A DNA stretch of 34,275 nt from Alphaproteobacteria bacterium (GTDB lineage Bacteria > Pseudomonadota > Alphaproteobacteria > Rhodobacterales > Rhodobacteraceae), in contig JAUIHM010000032.1 of the NCBI GenBank assembly GCA_030432315.1, forward strand, positions 1-34,275, in the 5' to 3' direction. The notes beneath the pieces were generated by a model. That model was not told where the DNA came from and did no database searches. It saw only the letters and a program-made list of their open reading frames with translations. A program made the position numbers and the translations under genes. Shown one piece after another: positions 1 to 8,295 of the stretch (position 1 is the first letter of the stretch; every line of letters starts with the position of its first letter).

Positions 1-1058
1 GCCTCCGGCCCGGCATGATTGAAGCAACCACGAAGGGCTGCCCACATTGCCACGGTACCGGCCGCGTAAGATCAGACGATTCAATTGCCCTTTCACTGCT
101 GCGCGAGATCGAGGAGGAAGGCGTACGCCAGCGTTCGCGCGAGGTGCTCATCGTCGCACCGGTTGAAATCGCAAATTACCTGCTGAACCAGAAACGGGAA
201 CATATCGGCCTGATCGAGGCACGTTTTGGCATTTCAATTCGAGTCGAAGGCGACGCCTCTCTTATCAGCCCAGATTACAGAGTTGAGCGCTTCAAGACTG
301 AGTCGCGGATCATTCCCAAATATTCTGAGGAAGTACTCGCGAAGGTGGTTTCGTCCAGAAACGAAGCGCCAGATGAAAGCGACACACCGGAAGAAGCGAG
401 TGAGGAATCGCATGCGGTATCGAAAGACGCCCCCGACAGTGGAGGCGTCAAGAAGAAGCGGCGGCGCAGGCGGCGGGGCGGGTCGAAGTCTGGCATGGAC
501 GGCACCAACCAGCAGGCGGTGGAAACCGATGCCAACACATCAGACGATCAGGATCCGGCTGAGGCAAAAACCGAAACACCGGTGCCATCCAAGTCGTCGG
601 AAACCGAAAACTCTTCGAGCGACGAGACCTCGAAGGCGCCAACAAAAGGGCGTCGCCGCCGCTCGCGTCCTGATGCAACTTCTGAGCCAAATTCCCAAGA
701 GATGCCAAGAGAGGCGCCTGAATCGGCGCTCGGTGAGGTGATCGACGTCCATGGCTCGGAGCCATCGCAAATTGTCGATGTCCCTGAATCAGAAAGCTCC
801 GTACGACCTGCGAAACGCGAACGTCTCCGTCAGCCAGCTGCCGCCATCCATGCGGCGGAGCCCGTACTGTCGGAAGCCGCCAGCAATGTCGTTGAGCTGG
901 AGAGTGGCGGGTCACCCTCCGCTGACGTCGGAGCGTCAAGCGACGGACAAGCGGAGGCCGCGACAGCTTCTAAGGAAGATGACGGTGGAACCGCCGCAGA
1001 CACCTCTGATACGGCCCCCAAGAAGAAGGGCTGGTGGTCCCGAACCTTCCAGGTCTAG
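1..1058 (+). CDS. rne: Ribonuclease E, C-terminal part (5' end outside window)
   Basis: This is the tail of RNase E, the endoribonuclease that starts mRNA decay and scaffolds the RNA degradosome. The frame is open to the left edge (first full codon at base 3), so the S1 and catalytic domains lie outside the window. What is visible begins at the zinc-link: CPHCHGTG, coded from base 39, supplies the Cys-x-x-Cys that joins protomers in the RNase E tetramer. The small domain follows (ALSLLREIEEEG, then a hydrophobic stretch to about base 310). The remaining ~240 residues are low-complexity, acidic and Ser/Ala/Pro-rich, broken by Arg-rich patches (KKKRRRRRR near base 450, GRRRRSRP near base 650) expected to bind RNA. 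The end KKKGWWSRTF is a short Trp-containing tail I recall from Rhodobacterales RNase E. It is convergent with the aminotransferase, 25 bases between stops. Confidence 0.93.
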   Translation, partial: LRPGMIEATTKGCPHCHGTGRVRSDDSIALSLLREIEEEGVRQRSREVLIVAPVEIANYLLNQKREHIGLIEARFGISIRVEGDASLISPDYRVERFKTESRIIPKYSEEVLAKVVSSRNEAPDESDTPEEASEESHAVSKDAPDSGGVKKKRRRRRRGGSKSGMDGTNQQAVETDANTSDDQDPAEAKTETPVPSKSSETENSSSDETSKAPTKGRRRRSRPDATSEPNSQEMPREAPESALGEVIDVHGSEPSQIVDVPESESSVRPAKRERLRQPAAAIHAAEPVLSEAASNVVELESGGSPSADVGASSDGQAEAATASKEDDGGTAADTSDTAPKKKGWWSRTFQV

Positions 1059-1083
1059 TCTTTGGCTGTCAGGCGATCGGGCC

Positions 1084-2226
1084 TCAGTAGTTCTTCCGCA
1101 TCCATGTGCGAAGACGGCTGAGGCCCTCGTTTATGTCCGGTGTTCCAGCGGAATATGAGAATCGCACGGTAGTCCCTCCCCGGTTTGGATCGAAGTCCAA
1201 ACCGGGTGTAACCGCGACGCCGGCCTCTTCCAGAATACGCCGGCACAGCGAAAGACTGTCATCGGTGTACTCTGATACGTCAGCATAGACATAAAACGCC
1301 CCGTCAGGAGGTGCGAGCTTTGTGAACCCGATTTCTGGAAGGACATTCATCATGCGGTCACGGTTGGCACGGTAGACCTGCAGATTTTTCTCCAGTTCCA
1401 CTTCAGCATCAAGTGCACCGATTGCTGCGATCTGGCTGACATGTGGTGGACAGATGAACATGTTCTGCGCAAGGCATTCGACTCTGCGCACATGATCGGG
1501 CGGAACGACCATCCAGCCAATCCGCCAACCGGTCATCGAATGATATTTCGAGAACGAATTGATGACATAGACATCATCGCTGATTTCAAGCGCCGAAACC
1601 GCAGTCCCGCCGTAGGTTATCCCATGATAGATTTCATCGGAAATATAGGCAACATTTTGCTGTCGTGCCCGCCGTATCAGTGAACTCTGCTCCTCAAGAC
1701 TGAGCATTGTGCCGGTCGGGTTTGCAGGACTGGCGATCAGAACTCCCGAGAGATCAGGCGTGATGTCCTCCGGTTGCGGTTGATACCTGTGTTCCGGGCT
1801 GGTTTGAATCCCCACGGCTGTCATTCCGAGCGACATGAGAATATTGCGGTAGCTTGGATAACCTGGTTCACCAATGGCAACCCGGTCGCCGCTGTCGAAC
1901 AGACTGCAGAACGCCAGCAGAAACCCCGCCGAAGAACCGGATGTCACCACGATACGCGACGGATCCACGCAGATTCCGTGACGCCGCAAATAGAGATCGG
2001 ATATCCGTTCCCGCAACTCAGTCAGACCGAGAGCAACCGTATAGCCAAGTGCGCTGTGCTCCGTGGCCCGGACAACCGCATGCAGTGCACTCGTGGGTGC
2101 CGGACTTCCAGGCTGGCCAACCTCCATGTGAATGATATTGGCACCCGCCTTTTCCCGCCTTCGGGCCGCCTCCATAACGTCCATCACAATGAAGGGATCA
2201 ACATTTCCCCGCCTTGAAGTTCGCAC
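1084..2226 (-). CDS. Pyridoxal-phosphate aminotransferase, class I/II (fold type I)
   Basis: A cytosolic PLP-dependent aminotransferase of the aspartate-aminotransferase superfamily; the substrate cannot be read from sequence. Signatures in order: the N-terminal MEVGQPGSPAP substrate-entry segment, GSSAGF phosphate-cradle region, ASPANPTGT with the PLP-contacting Asn, SDEIYHGITYGG with the Asp that binds the pyridine nitrogen, and NSFSKYHSMTGWRIGW carrying the Schiff-base lysine. A C-terminal Arg in VRFSYS fits the carboxylate-binding Arg. I chose GTG at 2226 because AGGAGA lies 6 bases upstream; an ATG nine codons earlier (2253) has no comparable ribosome site. Length (380 residues) is normal. 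It diverges from the M48 protease gene across 84 bases and is convergent with rne. The same neighbours recur in Rhodobacterales, but no shared pathway is evident. Confidence 0.9.
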   Translation of the reverse strand: MRTSRRGNVDPFIVMDVMEAARRREKAGANIIHMEVGQPGSPAPTSALHAVVRATEHSALGYTVALGLTELRERISDLYLRRHGICVDPSRIVVTSGSSAGFLLAFCSLFDSGDRVAIGEPGYPSYRNILMSLGMTAVGIQTSPEHRYQPQPEDITPDLSGVLIASPANPTGTMLSLEEQSSLIRRARQQNVAYISDEIYHGITYGGTAVSALEISDDVYVINSFSKYHSMTGWRIGWMVVPPDHVRRVECLAQNMFICPPHVSQIAAIGALDAEVELEKNLQVYRANRDRMMNVLPEIGFTKLAPPDGAFYVYADVSEYTDDSLSLCRRILEEAGVAVTPGLDFDPNRGGTTVRFSYSAGTPDINEGLSRLRTWMRKNY

Positions 2227-2310
2227 AACAATTCTCCTATCCCTTGATCTCATCTGTGCAACTGCATCGCAGATACCAAGGACACATGCGCGGCAACAGG
2301 AGAATTCACG

Positions 2311-3648
2311 TTGAGATACCTCCTGACCGCGTTTGCAGCTGTGGTTCTTGCTGCGCTGGGCTCAGTCAGTCAGGTCGCAGCGTTTGGCCTGATACGAGAC
2401 ACGGAAATCGAGGCGACGCTCGACCGCATCGCCAATCCGATTTTCAGGGCTGCGGGTCTACATCCGGCCACCGTAAACATCTACATCGTCAACAGCAGCG
2501 ACATAAACGCCTTCGTCGCCGGCGGTCAAAATATCTTTCTTTTTACAGGGCTGCTGACACGCCTGCAAACCGTAGACCAGTTGCGAGCGGTGATATCCCA
2601 TGAAGTCGGGCACATTACTGGCGGACACATCACAAGACGAAATGACGCACTGGGCGGAGCGCGTGGGATCGCGATTGTGGGAATGGTCGGAGCAGCGGTA
2701 GCTGCGATCGGAGGAAGCCCGGAAGCCGGCGCCGCGATTGCATTTGGTTCCAGCGCTGCCGCCCAACGGAACGCACTCGCACACAGCCGCGCCGAGGAGG
2801 CCAGCGCAGATCAGTCCGGATTGCGCTACATTGCGGCAGCCGGCGGCAATCCGGCGGCGATGCTGGAAGTTCTGCGAATGCTGCGGGGGCAGGATATGCA
2901 GCGAACTGTCGGCGTTGACCCGTATGCACAGACCCACCCGCTGTCCACGGAGCGTATGGCGCTGATTGAGGACAAGGTAGCCTCTCTGCCGAGCGGACGG
3001 CCCGTTGACGCTGAGGATACGTACTGGCACGCGCGCATGGTGGCCAAGCTCACCGGATTTCTGGCGCGTACAAGGTCAGTGGTGCAGAAGTATCCGCCAG
3101 ACGACCAGTCAGAACCGGCGATATTGGCGCGGGCGGTCGCCTATCACAGACAACCTGATCCGCAGAAATCACTTGCACTGGTCAACCATCTCATCGAACT
3201 GAAACCGGACGATCCGTACTACCACGAATTGAAGGGACAGTTTCTGCTGGAATCGGGAGATGCCGTGCATGCCGTGGCCTCCTATCAGAAAGCCGTGGAC
3301 TTGGCGCCGTTCGAACCGCAGATTCTTGGAGGCCTCGGACGGGCCCTGCTGAACACCAATGACCCGGCGCTGACTGAGAAGGCCCGGGAGGCACTGGCTG
3401 GCTCCACACGATATGACAAAGCCAATACCGGAGTGTTGCGTGACCTGGCGCTCGCGGAAGCGCGCCTTGGCAACGACGGTGCGGCGGCCCTCGCAACTGC
3501 GGAACGCTTTGTGATCGAAGGTCAGTTCAGCGATGCACAGCGGAATGCGCAACGGGCGTCCATTCTTCTTCCAAGAGGCTCTCCGGGCTGGCAGCGGGCG
3601 CAGGATGTGTTAGCTATGGTCCGCCGTACGCAAGGGAGTTCGCGCTGA
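2311..3648 (+). CDS. Periplasmic M48 metalloprotease with C-terminal TPR-like repeats (BepA/YfgC type)
   Basis: Predicted exported zinc protease of family M48, resembling BepA, which acts on outer-membrane protein assembly. Residues 1-24 form a signal peptide ending AAF. The catalytic motif HEVGH is at residues 97-101 and the third zinc ligand region EASAD at 163-167. Between them is a glycine/alanine-rich hydrophobic hairpin (about 117-150). From about residue 240 to the end the protein is helical, with tetratricopeptide-like pairs (for example around 290-345). The start is TTG at 2311: AGGAG at 2298-2302 sits 8 bases upstream, and no ATG gives a complete signal peptide. Its TGA overlaps the next ATG by one base (TGATG at 3646-3650), so translation is probably coupled to the thioredoxin gene. 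The pairing suggests shared work in envelope protein quality control, which is inference. Confidence 0.9.
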   Translation: MRYLLTAFAAVVLAALGSVSQVAAFGLIRDTEIEATLDRIANPIFRAAGLHPATVNIYIVNSSDINAFVAGGQNIFLFTGLLTRLQTVDQLRAVISHEVGHITGGHITRRNDALGGARGIAIVGMVGAAVAAIGGSPEAGAAIAFGSSAAAQRNALAHSRAEEASADQSGLRYIAAAGGNPAAMLEVLRMLRGQDMQRTVGVDPYAQTHPLSTERMALIEDKVASLPSGRPVDAEDTYWHARMVAKLTGFLARTRSVVQKYPPDDQSEPAILARAVAYHRQPDPQKSLALVNHLIELKPDDPYYHELKGQFLLESGDAVHAVASYQKAVDLAPFEPQILGGLGRALLNTNDPALTEKAREALAGSTRYDKANTGVLRDLALAEARLGNDGAAALATAERFVIEGQFSDAQRNAQRASILLPRGSPGWQRAQDVLAMVRRTQGSSR

Positions 3649-4412
3649 TGTTCGCAAGGCTGTTCAGAAATGCCGTATTTGTCGCTGCAATTGTACTGGG
3701 TGCCGTCGCCGTCGCGCAGCAAAGCTCTCCTCCACTCGCCTACGGCATTGACCGCGAAGTCCTCCGTGGAGAAATCCGCTCGTACCTGCTCGAGAATCCC
3801 GAAATCCTCGTTGAAATGTTCGCCATACTGGAGGCAAGGCAGAAGGAAGAGGCTTCGAAAGGTGATCTCAAACTCGTGTCCGAGAATCTCGACGCAATCT
3901 TCGACGACGGTTTTTCCTATGTTGGAGGAAATCCTGAGGCAAGCTTTACAATAGTCGAGTTCCTCGACTATCAGTGCACGTATTGCCGAAGGGCCCACCC
4001 GCAGATCCGCCAACTGGTCGAGAACGACGAGGACATCCGGCTGATTATCAAGGAGTTTCCGATTCTTGGGCCAAACTCGGAACTTGCCTCTCGCGCAGCC
4101 GTCGCAACACTTATTGAAGCCGGTGGAGACACCTACCATCAATTGAACGATATTATGATGTCGACACCTGGTCCGGTGACCGAAGAAAACCTCGACTCTC
4201 TGCTGATTGAAGCAGGCCTTGAACCCGAAGATATTCGTGGAACAATGAATACGCAGGAGGTCACTGACCGTTTGACCAGTACGCGCATGCTCGCGGAAAG
4301 GTTGGCAATATCGGGCACGCCAACCTTCGTATTCGAGGATCGCATGGTTCGCGGCTATATGCCATTCGAACAAATGGAAGCCCTTGTTGAAGAAATTAGA
4401 GTTTCCAACTAA
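3648..4412 (+). CDS. DsbA-family thiol:disulfide oxidoreductase (Com1/ScsC-like)
   Basis: Exported thioredoxin-fold protein that should oxidise or isomerise disulfides in the periplasm. It has a signal peptide (residues 1-23, ending VAVAQQ), a helical N-terminal segment (about 35-90) of the kind found in ScsC/Com1 proteins, then the thioredoxin domain. The redox centre is CTYC (C110, C113) preceded by FLDYQ, and the cis-proline loop is GTPTF (T224-P225). The inserted helical domain lies between about 125 and 215. At 254 residues the length is typical. The start overlaps the stop of the M48 gene by one base. In the equivalent locus of many Rhodobacterales a type II dehydroquinase (aroQ) follows; here accB comes directly after a 108-base gap. 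Confidence 0.9.
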   Translation: MFARLFRNAVFVAAIVLGAVAVAQQSSPPLAYGIDREVLRGEIRSYLLENPEILVEMFAILEARQKEEASKGDLKLVSENLDAIFDDGFSYVGGNPEASFTIVEFLDYQCTYCRRAHPQIRQLVENDEDIRLIIKEFPILGPNSELASRAAVATLIEAGGDTYHQLNDIMMSTPGPVTEENLDSLLIEAGLEPEDIRGTMNTQEVTDRLTSTRMLAERLAISGTPTFVFEDRMVRGYMPFEQMEALVEEIRVSN

Positions 4413-4445
4413 TACCTGAGTTGACCTAAACGCGTTTTTTGCACC

Positions 4446-4474
4446 TGTCCGCTCGCTGTGTTACCCGATATAAC
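4446..4474 (+). promoter_or_regulatory. Possible promoter for accB-accC
   Basis: The 108-base gap between dsbA-like and accB holds TATAAC at 4469-4474, five of six matches to a sigma-70 minus-10 box, about 47 bases before the accB ATG. The matching minus-35 (around 4446-4451) is poor. A TTGACC hexamer at 4422 is too far upstream to pair with it. A promoter somewhere in this gap is plausible because no terminator-free read-through is needed, but the exact site is weakly supported. Confidence 0.3.
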
Positions 4475-4520
4475 GAGGGTCCGGGTGCATCGACCCAGGT
4501 GATCGGGGAATTGAAAAGTC

Positions 4521-5009
4521 ATGAACAAAAGACCGCAAGAGTCTGATGTTGAGTTTATCGAAGCGCTCGCGAGTTTGCTCAAACAGAACGACCTCAGCGA
4601 AATTGAGGTCAAGCGCGAGTACGGAGCAGATAACTGCCTCGTCGTTCGTGTTGCCAGGCAGGCTGCAGTAACGCATGTGACCAGCATGCAGGCGCCCGTT
4701 GCGACCCCTCCTCTTTCCGCCCCTGCTCCGTCGGGAAGCCCTGCCCAAGCGCCAGGTGATGATCCTTCCGATGACCCCGGGGTCATCCCATCTCCGATGG
4801 TCGGAACCGCCTATCTTCAGGCCGAGCCGGGTTCGCCACCGTTTATCAAGGTTGGGGATACGGTTACCGAGGGTCAGACCGTGCTCAGCATCGAAGCAAT
4901 GAAAACGATGAACCAAATTCCCGCTCCCCGGGCGGGAACCGTCAAACGTATTCTGATTGAGGACGGTTCACCGGTTGAGTTCGGTGCCCCACTTCTGATT
5001 TTGGAATAA
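4521..5009 (+). CDS. accB: Acetyl-CoA carboxylase biotin carboxyl carrier protein
   Basis: BCCP carries biotin between the biotin carboxylase and carboxyltransferase of acetyl-CoA carboxylase, the first committed step of fatty acid synthesis, in the cytosol. The C-terminal biotinyl domain (about 88-162) contains EAMKTMN with biotin-accepting K128 (E. coli has EAMKMMN) and the upstream SPMVGT strand. The N-terminal dimerisation segment (1-45) is followed by a Pro/Ala linker (about 50-88). At 162 residues it matches the family. GGGGA lies about 10 bases before the ATG. It is 25 bases upstream of accC, the usual accBC operon, in which BCCP level is balanced against biotin carboxylase. Confidence 0.97.
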   Translation: MNKRPQESDVEFIEALASLLKQNDLSEIEVKREYGADNCLVVRVARQAAVTHVTSMQAPVATPPLSAPAPSGSPAQAPGDDPSDDPGVIPSPMVGTAYLQAEPGSPPFIKVGDTVTEGQTVLSIEAMKTMNQIPAPRAGTVKRILIEDGSPVEFGAPLLILE

Positions 5010-5034
5010 TTTCGCCACGGTTCTGGAGACGGTC

Positions 5035-6402
5035 ATGTTCAAGAAAGTACTGATCGCCAATCGTGGCGAAATTGCCCTTCGCATTCATCGCGCATGCAAG
5101 GAGATGGGTATCTCCACGGTAGCCATCCATTCGACGGCGGATTCCGACGCGATGCACGTCCGCATGGCCGACGAAAGTGTATGTGTCGGACCACCGGCTG
5201 CGTCGCAAAGCTATCTTTCGATACCGAACATCATCTCGGCATGTGAAATCACCGGCGCGGAGGCGATTCACCCAGGCTACGGGTTTCTTTCGGAGAATGC
5301 ATCGTTTGTGCAGATTGTCGAGGATCACGGGCTGAAATTCATTGGCCCCACGTCCGAGCACATTCGCCTTATGGGCGACAAAATTACTGCCAAAGAAACG
5401 ATGCTCAACCTTGGCGTTCCCTGTGTGCCAGGTTCCGCAGGAGGGGTACCAACACTCGAAGAAGCCGTAGAGGCATCAAAGCAGATCGGATTTCCACTAA
5501 TCGTCAAAGCTACTGCCGGCGGTGGCGGTCGAGGCATGAAACTCGCCCGCACCGCGGATGACCTGAAAGTCGCGTTTCAGACGGCACGATCCGAAGCAAA
5601 GGCAGCATTTGGAAACGACGAGGTCTACCTGGAGCGGTATCTCGGCAATCCCAGGCACATAGAAATTCAGGTGTTCGGCGATGGCCGGGGTGGGGCGATC
5701 CATCTGGGGGAACGGGACTGCAGCCTGCAAAGGCGGCACCAGAAGGTTCTCGAAGAGTCACCGTCCCCCGTTATTGACGATCCGACCCGTGAAAGGATCG
5801 GCAAGGTCTGTGCCGATGCCATTGCCCGGATCAAATACGCCGGTGCCGGCACGATTGAGTTCCTCTATGAGGATGGAGAGTTCTTCTTCATCGAGATGAA
5901 CACCCGCCTCCAGGTTGAACATCCGGTAACCGAAGCCGTCTATGGCATCGACCTGGTAAAGGAACAGATCCAGGTTGCGGCGGGCATGCCCCTGAGCAGA
6001 TCCCAGAACGAACTGCGTCCAGTTGGTCATGCGATCGAGTGCCGTATCAACGCAGAGCGGCTTCCAGACTTTCAGCCATCGCCCGGCAAGGTCAAGACCT
6101 ACTACGCTCCCGGAGGTCTGGGCGTGCGAATGGACAGTGCGATCTATGACGGTTATGTCATTCCGCCGTATTACGACAGTCTGATTGGCAAACTCATCGT
6201 CCATGGGGCCGACCGGGAAAAAGCAATTGCCCGCCTCAAACGGGCATTGTCGGAGTTGATCGTCGACGGGATAAGCACAACAACACCGCTCTTTGATGCT
6301 CTGCTCGAAGAAGAAGACATTCTCACGGGCAACTACAACATTCACTGGCTCGAAGGTTGGCTTGAAGGTTGGCTCGAACGCCAGAACACGCGCCGCGCAT
6401 GA
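5035..6402 (+). CDS. accC: Acetyl-CoA carboxylase, biotin carboxylase subunit
   Basis: ATP-grasp enzyme that carboxylates biotin on AccB using bicarbonate and ATP. The N-terminal fold begins KKVLIANRGEIALR. The ATP-binding glycine loop is GGGGRG (around 162-167), with the catalytic region EYLxGNPRHIEIQ, ERDCSLQRRHQK, EMNTRLQVEHPVTE and GHAIECRINAE in family order. GGAG precedes the ATG by 7 bases. Length (455) is about that of E. coli AccC, but the end is unusual: the normal single HWLE-type ending is stretched by a 12-base tandem repeat that codes LEGWLEGWLE just before the stop. The stop overlaps the aat ATG in an ATGA arrangement, implying coupled translation. Confidence 0.97.
   Translation: MFKKVLIANRGEIALRIHRACKEMGISTVAIHSTADSDAMHVRMADESVCVGPPAASQSYLSIPNIISACEITGAEAIHPGYGFLSENASFVQIVEDHGLKFIGPTSEHIRLMGDKITAKETMLNLGVPCVPGSAGGVPTLEEAVEASKQIGFPLIVKATAGGGGRGMKLARTADDLKVAFQTARSEAKAAFGNDEVYLERYLGNPRHIEIQVFGDGRGGAIHLGERDCSLQRRHQKVLEESPSPVIDDPTRERIGKVCADAIARIKYAGAGTIEFLYEDGEFFFIEMNTRLQVEHPVTEAVYGIDLVKEQIQVAAGMPLSRSQNELRPVGHAIECRINAERLPDFQPSPGKVKTYYAPGGLGVRMDSAIYDGYVIPPYYDSLIGKLIVHGADREKAIARLKRALSELIVDGISTTTPLFDALLEEEDILTGNYNIHWLEGWLEGWLERQNTRRA
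6347..6380 (+). repeat. 12-bp tandem repeat in the 3' end of accC
   Basis: Units ggctcgaaggtt (6347-6358) and ggcttgaaggtt (6359-6370) differ at one base and are followed by a partial third unit ggctcgaa (6371-6378). In the accC frame the units encode overlapping Leu-Glu-Gly-Trp copies. The repeat is in frame, so it lengthens the AccC C terminus without disrupting it, and looks like slippage duplication. Confidence 0.85.
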
Positions 6403-7052
6403 AGGATGAAGCAGAACCGGAAGTGACTCCGGATCTGCTGCTGCGTGCCTATTCCGTCGGCATATTTCCGATGGCGGAAAATCGCGACGCGAAGGAAATT
6501 GTCTGGGTTGACCCGGAGATCCGGGGAACCATTCCGCTGGACGGATTTCATGTTTCGCGGAGTCTCGCAAAATCCTTTCGCAACAGCCACTTCGAAATCG
6601 GCATCAACCGGGACTTTTCCGGCGTGGTGCGCGCCTGTGCAAAGCGGGATGAAACCTGGATCAGTGACGAAATCTTTGCGCTCTACCGCGACCTTCATGA
6701 CCTCGGGCACGCACATTCAGTCGAAATCTGGAAAAACGGCGAGCTTTCTGGGGGGCTATATGGCGTATCATTGGGTGCCGCCTTCTTTGGCGAGAGCATG
6801 TTCAGTGCCATGCGCGACTCTTCGAAATTTGCTCTGATCGCTCTTGTGGCCCGGCTCCGAACTGGTGGATTCCGTCTGCTCGACACCCAGTTCGTCACAC
6901 CACACCTCGCGACCCTTGGAGCAGTGGAAGTCTCAAGATCGAACTACCGTTCACAACTCAACAGGGCACTGAACCACGCGGCCGACTTTTTTGCGCTCGG
7001 TGAAGAAACCGCGCGTCAGGAATTGCTGCAGCTGAGCACCCAGACGTCATAG
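6399..7052 (+). CDS. aat: Leucyl/phenylalanyl-tRNA--protein transferase
   Basis: Aat moves Leu or Phe from aminoacyl-tRNA to N-terminal Lys/Arg of proteins, marking them for the ClpS-ClpAP branch of the N-end rule. Family signatures visible: LLLRAYSVGIFPMAE near the start, WVDPEIRGTIPLDGFHVSRS, WISDEI, GELSGGLYGVSLGAAFFGESMFS (the core GNAT-like motif) and RLLDTQFVTPHLATLGAVEVSR. Length 217 residues is normal. I take the ATG at 6399, which overlaps the accC stop; a TTG at 6369 would add ten residues that do not look like the family. The 3' end overlaps the convergent DUF2155 gene by 37 bases. Confidence 0.95.
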   Translation: MKDEAEPEVTPDLLLRAYSVGIFPMAENRDAKEIVWVDPEIRGTIPLDGFHVSRSLAKSFRNSHFEIGINRDFSGVVRACAKRDETWISDEIFALYRDLHDLGHAHSVEIWKNGELSGGLYGVSLGAAFFGESMFSAMRDSSKFALIALVARLRTGGFRLLDTQFVTPHLATLGAVEVSRSNYRSQLNRALNHAADFFALGEETARQELLQLSTQTS

Positions 7053-7399
7053 CGCGGATGGTCAAGCGCGGACAGCGCCGGTGACGATGCAAACATCCAG
7101 CCCGAAAACCGCATTGCTTCCTCACGGATGTCGCGAATTCTAAGGAAGGCATAGGCATCTGCCGAAGGATCGGCAGCAGGCACGCGACAGGTGTCTGCGG
7201 TGACTTCAAGATGACCAAACCGCACCGTGTCTCCAACGCGCAAACGAATGTCCTGTGCCGTACCGTTGAGAGTGTCCAATCCGCGCAACAACACATTCGA
7301 AACCTGAACACTGTTCTCCGCGACGTCGATCTGCACCGTCTGCGCCCCGGCGGTTCCAAACAAACCGGCCAGTATCAGCGCCGCAATCGTTCGACGCAT
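7016..7399 (-). CDS. DUF2155 domain-containing exported protein
   Basis: Small secreted protein of the alphaproteobacterial DUF2155 family, function unknown. A signal peptide (residues 1-20, ending AGAQ) precedes the conserved domain: LLRGLDTLNG, VRFGHLEVTADTC, then the family hallmark FSGWMFASSPALSALDHPRYDVWV ending in a Cys. The two cysteines could form a disulfide in the periplasm. The ATG at 7399 overlaps the mlaD stop (TGATG read on the minus strand), so the gene is probably translated with mlaD; a GTG one codon earlier is possible. Its 3' end overlaps aat on the opposite strand by 37 bases. Association with an Mla protein hints at an envelope role, which is inference. Confidence 0.88.
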   Translation of the reverse strand: MRRTIAALILAGLFGTAGAQTVQIDVAENSVQVSNVLLRGLDTLNGTAQDIRLRVGDTVRFGHLEVTADTCRVPAADPSADAYAFLRIRDIREEAMRFSGWMFASSPALSALDHPRYDVWVLSCSNS

Positions 7400-7839
7400 C
7401 ACTGCCCACCTCCGAACCGCATCAACAGGTTCAGAAGATCGATTGACCCCTGGGTGTTAATGAACTCATCTCCCGGCTCAAGCATGAAGTCTGACGCACC
7501 GGGAGTGATTTCAATGAAGTTTCCGCCCAGAAGCCCCTCGGAAGATATCTTCACATCCGAGTCCTCAGGGAGCTGCAGGTCCCGTTTTACCAGAAAATCC
7601 GCCTGCGCCCGGAAAGTCTCCGGGTCGAGCTCAAGCCCAGTCACGGAACCGATCTTTATCCCCGCCAGGCGGACATCGGTACCGATCGAAATTCCTTCGA
7701 CGCTTCGAAAACTTGCAGACAGCATGTAGCTCTCCTCGCCGCGCCCCAAGCCACCGGTCCGACCAGCGAACACAAAGAACGACGCCGCAACTGCAAGCAC
7801 GACTCCGCCAATAACTGCTTCCGCAACATTGTTGGACAT
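7399..7839 (-). CDS. mlaD: MlaD-like MCE-domain lipid transport protein
   Basis: Single-pass inner-membrane protein whose periplasmic MCE domain binds phospholipid; MlaD hexamers work with the MlaFEB transporter to keep lipid asymmetry in the outer membrane. One N-terminal transmembrane helix (about 8-26) is followed by the MCE domain: MLSASFRSVEGISIGTDVRL, AGIKIGSVTGLELDPE, and the conserved EGLLGGNFIEITPG loop. Length 146 residues suits a minimal MlaD (E. coli 183). No mlaE, mlaF or mlaC is next to it, so it is physically separated from its presumed transporter. It starts 12 bases after the NDUFA12-like stop and overlaps the DUF2155 start by one base. Confidence 0.9.
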   Translation of the reverse strand: MSNNVAEAVIGGVVLAVAASFFVFAGRTGGLGRGEESYMLSASFRSVEGISIGTDVRLAGIKIGSVTGLELDPETFRAQADFLVKRDLQLPEDSDVKISSEGLLGGNFIEITPGASDFMLEPGDEFINTQGSIDLLNLLMRFGGGQ

Positions 7840-7851
7840 TGACTATACGCC

Positions 7852-8229
7852 CTACTCCGGCGTCCAGGCCTCGTAATCCGGTCCCTGGCCCTTTCCGGCG
7901 GCTGCCAATAGGCTACCGGCCGGATGGTAGGCCCCAACACTTCCTGTAAGGTTGGCCACATGTGGTTTTTCCCACGCCTTTCTCGGAAGCGCTGTCAACG
8001 TCGGAGGGTCCTGCCAGGTATGGTGCAACCAACCGTGCCACTCGGGCGATACCCTGCTGGCTTCCGCCTCACCATTGTAGATGACCCAGCGCCGTTTACC
8101 GTTTGCACTCTGATAGAAGACATTTCCCACCATGTCTTCGCCAACCCGCTCACCCCGTCGCCAGGTATGAAAGCGCGTTGCCAGCGTCTGCCCGTTCCAC
8201 CATGTAAAAATCTGAGCCAGCACACTCAT
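7852..8229 (-). CDS. NADH:ubiquinone oxidoreductase subunit NDUFA12-like (B17.2)
   Basis: Homologue of mitochondrial complex I accessory subunit NDUFA12. Alphaproteobacterial complex I is known to contain such supernumerary subunits encoded outside the nuo operon. Family features: [30 protein letters not shown], then [28 protein letters not shown] and a Pro-rich C-terminal tail ([17 protein letters not shown]). Length 125 fits. The ATG at 8229 has GGGGA about 7 bases upstream; a TTG two codons earlier is less likely. It lies downstream of clpX across a 66-base gap with a hairpin, and upstream of mlaD by 12 bases. Confidence 0.92.
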   Translation of the reverse strand: MSVLAQIFTWWNGQTLATRFHTWRRGERVGEDMVGNVFYQSANGKRRWVIYNGEAEASRVSPEWHGWLHHTWQDPPTLTALPRKAWEKPHVANLTGSVGAYHPAGSLLAAAGKGQGPDYEAWTPE

Positions 8230-8255
8230 CGCCAATCCCCAACTACCAAACCCGA

Positions 8256-8280
8256 GGAACCGGATATCAGCTCCGGTTCC
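8256..8280 (-). terminator. Hairpin between clpX and the NDUFA12-like gene
   Basis: A perfect 9-bp inverted repeat (GGAACCGGA / TCCGGTTCC) with a 7-base loop. Read on the minus strand it is followed only by a short T3 stretch, so it is a weak intrinsic terminator or attenuator after clpX rather than a strong one. It sits in the leader of the NDUFA12-like gene. Confidence 0.4.
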
Positions 8281-8295
8281 CTTTCGCAGCCTAAA

